A program made the translations under genes and the position numbers. The notes beneath the pieces were generated by a model. That model had not been told where the DNA came from. It saw only the letters and a program-made list of their open reading frames with translations, and made no database searches. Positions 54,013-55,093 of a DNA stretch of 55,093 nucleotides are shown here, in pieces. The DNA is from Halioglobus sp. (GTDB lineage Bacteria > Pseudomonadota > Gammaproteobacteria > Pseudomonadales > Halieaceae): contig JAQWNG010000038.1 of NCBI GenBank assembly GCA_029246385.1, positions 1 to 55,093 on the forward strand. The letters are read 5' to 3'. Numbering within the stretch: the first letter of the stretch is position 1; each line of letters opens with the position of its first letter.

Positions 54013-55093
54013 ATGAAATATTTCCCAATGCTAATTTTACTTGCCATGGTCACGCTAACGGCATGCAAGGTGGAAATCGAGGTGCCTACCAGCGGTAGCG
54101 TGACGACGAATTCGAACAATATCAATTGCGCGGCTGGGCAAACCTGCAGCGTCGATGTGGTTGATATTTTCTTTGACGAAACATTTGTGGCACAGCCTGC
54201 GACAGACTTTGTGTTCACTGGCTGGAAGCGGAAGGCTCGCGGTTTCTGCTCTGGCGGTTTAACACCATGCACCATTGAGTCTTCGTACGCTGCAGGCAAC
54301 GCAGCGCTCACGGACGCCCTAAACAACCCCAACGACATTTGGTACCTGGAGCCCAGTTTTCAAAGCACCGGTTTCAAAACCCTGGTGACCGGCAATAGCT
54401 TCGTGAACTCAATCGGCTGGGGAATCCCCGGCCACGCAGCAAGTGCAGGTATCGCCAACCACGAACACAGCCAGGTGATCCAAGGGGGCGCCGGCGGAGC
54501 TCCGGAAGCGCTTTGGAATAACCCAACTAAAGGCCCTCAAATTAGAGGCATACTCGATGACGGCGATGTGGACTTGTTTATCATGACGTCATTGCCTGGC
54601 ACGATGATTGGTTATAGGGTTTGGATGGACTACCTTCTTGAACGAAACCCAGAGACGCGCGTTGGTATTGTCGCACCCTGGATCCCCTCTCCTCAGAATG
54701 TAACCAGCGCAGAGTACGAGGCCATTTGGAACAACTATCTCGCTGGCGTGCACGACAGCATAGATACTTTGCGCTCGGAGTATCCAGGCGTTGAGATATT
54801 CTCGATTCCTTATGGTGCAGCCGCTGTTGAACTGCGCGCCCTGCTAGACGCCGGTAACCTTCCAGATGTCACGGGGATGAGAAGTGGTAACGGTACGGGT
54901 ATTTTTAAGAACGATAGGCTCGGCCACGCTGACCCAATTCTGCGAGACCTCTGCCGCTTGGTGTTGGCGCGTGCCCTTTACGATATTGATTTGAACAACT
55001 TTGCGCATGACCCCGGATACATCACAGATCTTAAAGCGATCGCACAATCGATAGCAGATGCTCACGACCCAGCGTACGACGCGCCCTATCGCT
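54013..55093 (+). CDS. SGNH-like lipoprotein with Cys-rich repeat module (stop codon cut by window edge)
   Basis: An open frame of 360 codons from the ATG at 54013 to the last base. The window ends with the first T of what should be the stop codon: the final residues DAHDPAYDAPYR line up with the exact C-terminus of the protein at 50184 (DAHDADYNGPNR). The lipobox is LTAC (Cys18). Then come the repeat module (NCAAGQTCSVDV, FDETFVAQPATDFVFTGWK, CSGGLTPC) and an SGNH-like domain: VTGNSF with Ser129, GGAGGAPEALWN, IVAPWIP, and D301/H305 in FKNDRLGHADP. The whole middle hydrolase of its paralogue is absent. Probable esterase or deacetylase facing the periplasm or surface. Confidence 0.82.
   Translation, partial: MKYFPMLILLAMVTLTACKVEIEVPTSGSVTTNSNNINCAAGQTCSVDVVDIFFDETFVAQPATDFVFTGWKRKARGFCSGGLTPCTIESSYAAGNAALTDALNNPNDIWYLEPSFQSTGFKTLVTGNSFVNSIGWGIPGHAASAGIANHEHSQVIQGGAGGAPEALWNNPTKGPQIRGILDDGDVDLFIMTSLPGTMIGYRVWMDYLLERNPETRVGIVAPWIPSPQNVTSAEYEAIWNNYLAGVHDSIDTLRSEYPGVEIFSIPYGAAAVELRALLDAGNLPDVTGMRSGNGTGIFKNDRLGHADPILRDLCRLVLARALYDIDLNNFAHDPGYITDLKAIAQSIADAHDPAYDAPYR

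Noticed and set aside
1-55093. CRISPR array, tRNA, rRNA, insertion sequence or phage genes
   Set aside because: No regularly spaced repeats, no recognisable transposase or integrase frames and no RNA-gene sequences were seen.

Overview
The window reads as chromosomal DNA of a gammaproteobacterium, probably marine and heterotrophic. The grounds are moderate GC content, tightly packed genes with AGGAG-type ribosome binding sites, Lol-type lipoprotein signals, a Tat signal, a Coq4-family protein (ubiquinone users), a quinohaemoprotein dehydrogenase, EgtB/EgtD and sulfated-polysaccharide-type enzymes. Placement near the Cellvibrionales/Spongiibacteraceae/Halieaceae is an impression from gene content, not a demonstrated assignment. 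I saw no tRNA, rRNA, CRISPR array, insertion sequence or transcription-factor gene.

Layout. 1-5856: an edge-cut NAD(P)-binding reductase-like gene, a small FKBP isomerase and a two-gene RND efflux operon. 5944-26895: an envelope polysaccharide locus in four blocks (minus 9551-5944, plus 10092-15739, minus 23993-15763, plus 24459-26895). It encodes GDP-D-rhamnose synthesis (gmd, rmd), about six glycosyltransferases, two O-acyltransferases, two sulfotransferases, a SAM methyltransferase and a DUF4214-like protein. A broken sulfotransferase start region lies at 9854-10090. No Wzx/Wzy, ABC exporter or PAPS-synthesis gene is present, so export and sulfate activation must be encoded elsewhere.

27240-38038: an EamA transporter, two paralogous short-chain dehydrogenases (one cytoplasmic, one with a Tat lipoprotein signal), a secreted DUF3604 protein, a luciferase-like monooxygenase, a 2-oxoglutarate oxygenase-like protein, a PQQ/haem c alcohol dehydrogenase and a Coq4-family protein. 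This looks like an oxidative catabolic neighbourhood. 38175-43524: a small membrane protein with DUF427, then ergothioneine synthesis (egtB-egtD, overlapping by ATGA), a PhzF-family protein that seems to use an ATT start, and a DUF3089 lipoprotein hydrolase. 43715-49754: a stand-alone molybdopterin oxidoreductase, a second reductase-like protein and a penicillin-acylase-family lipoprotein.

50184-55093: three exported hydrolase-like proteins. The two flanking lipoproteins share an N-terminal cysteine-rich module and a C-terminal SGNH-like domain; the first carries a whole extra alpha/beta-hydrolase between them. The last gene ends exactly at the window edge, lacking only two bases of its stop codon. 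The best candidates for something undescribed are this lipoprotein family, the tandem glycosyltransferases with an inserted WGxWS module, and the Tat-exported SDR lipoprotein.
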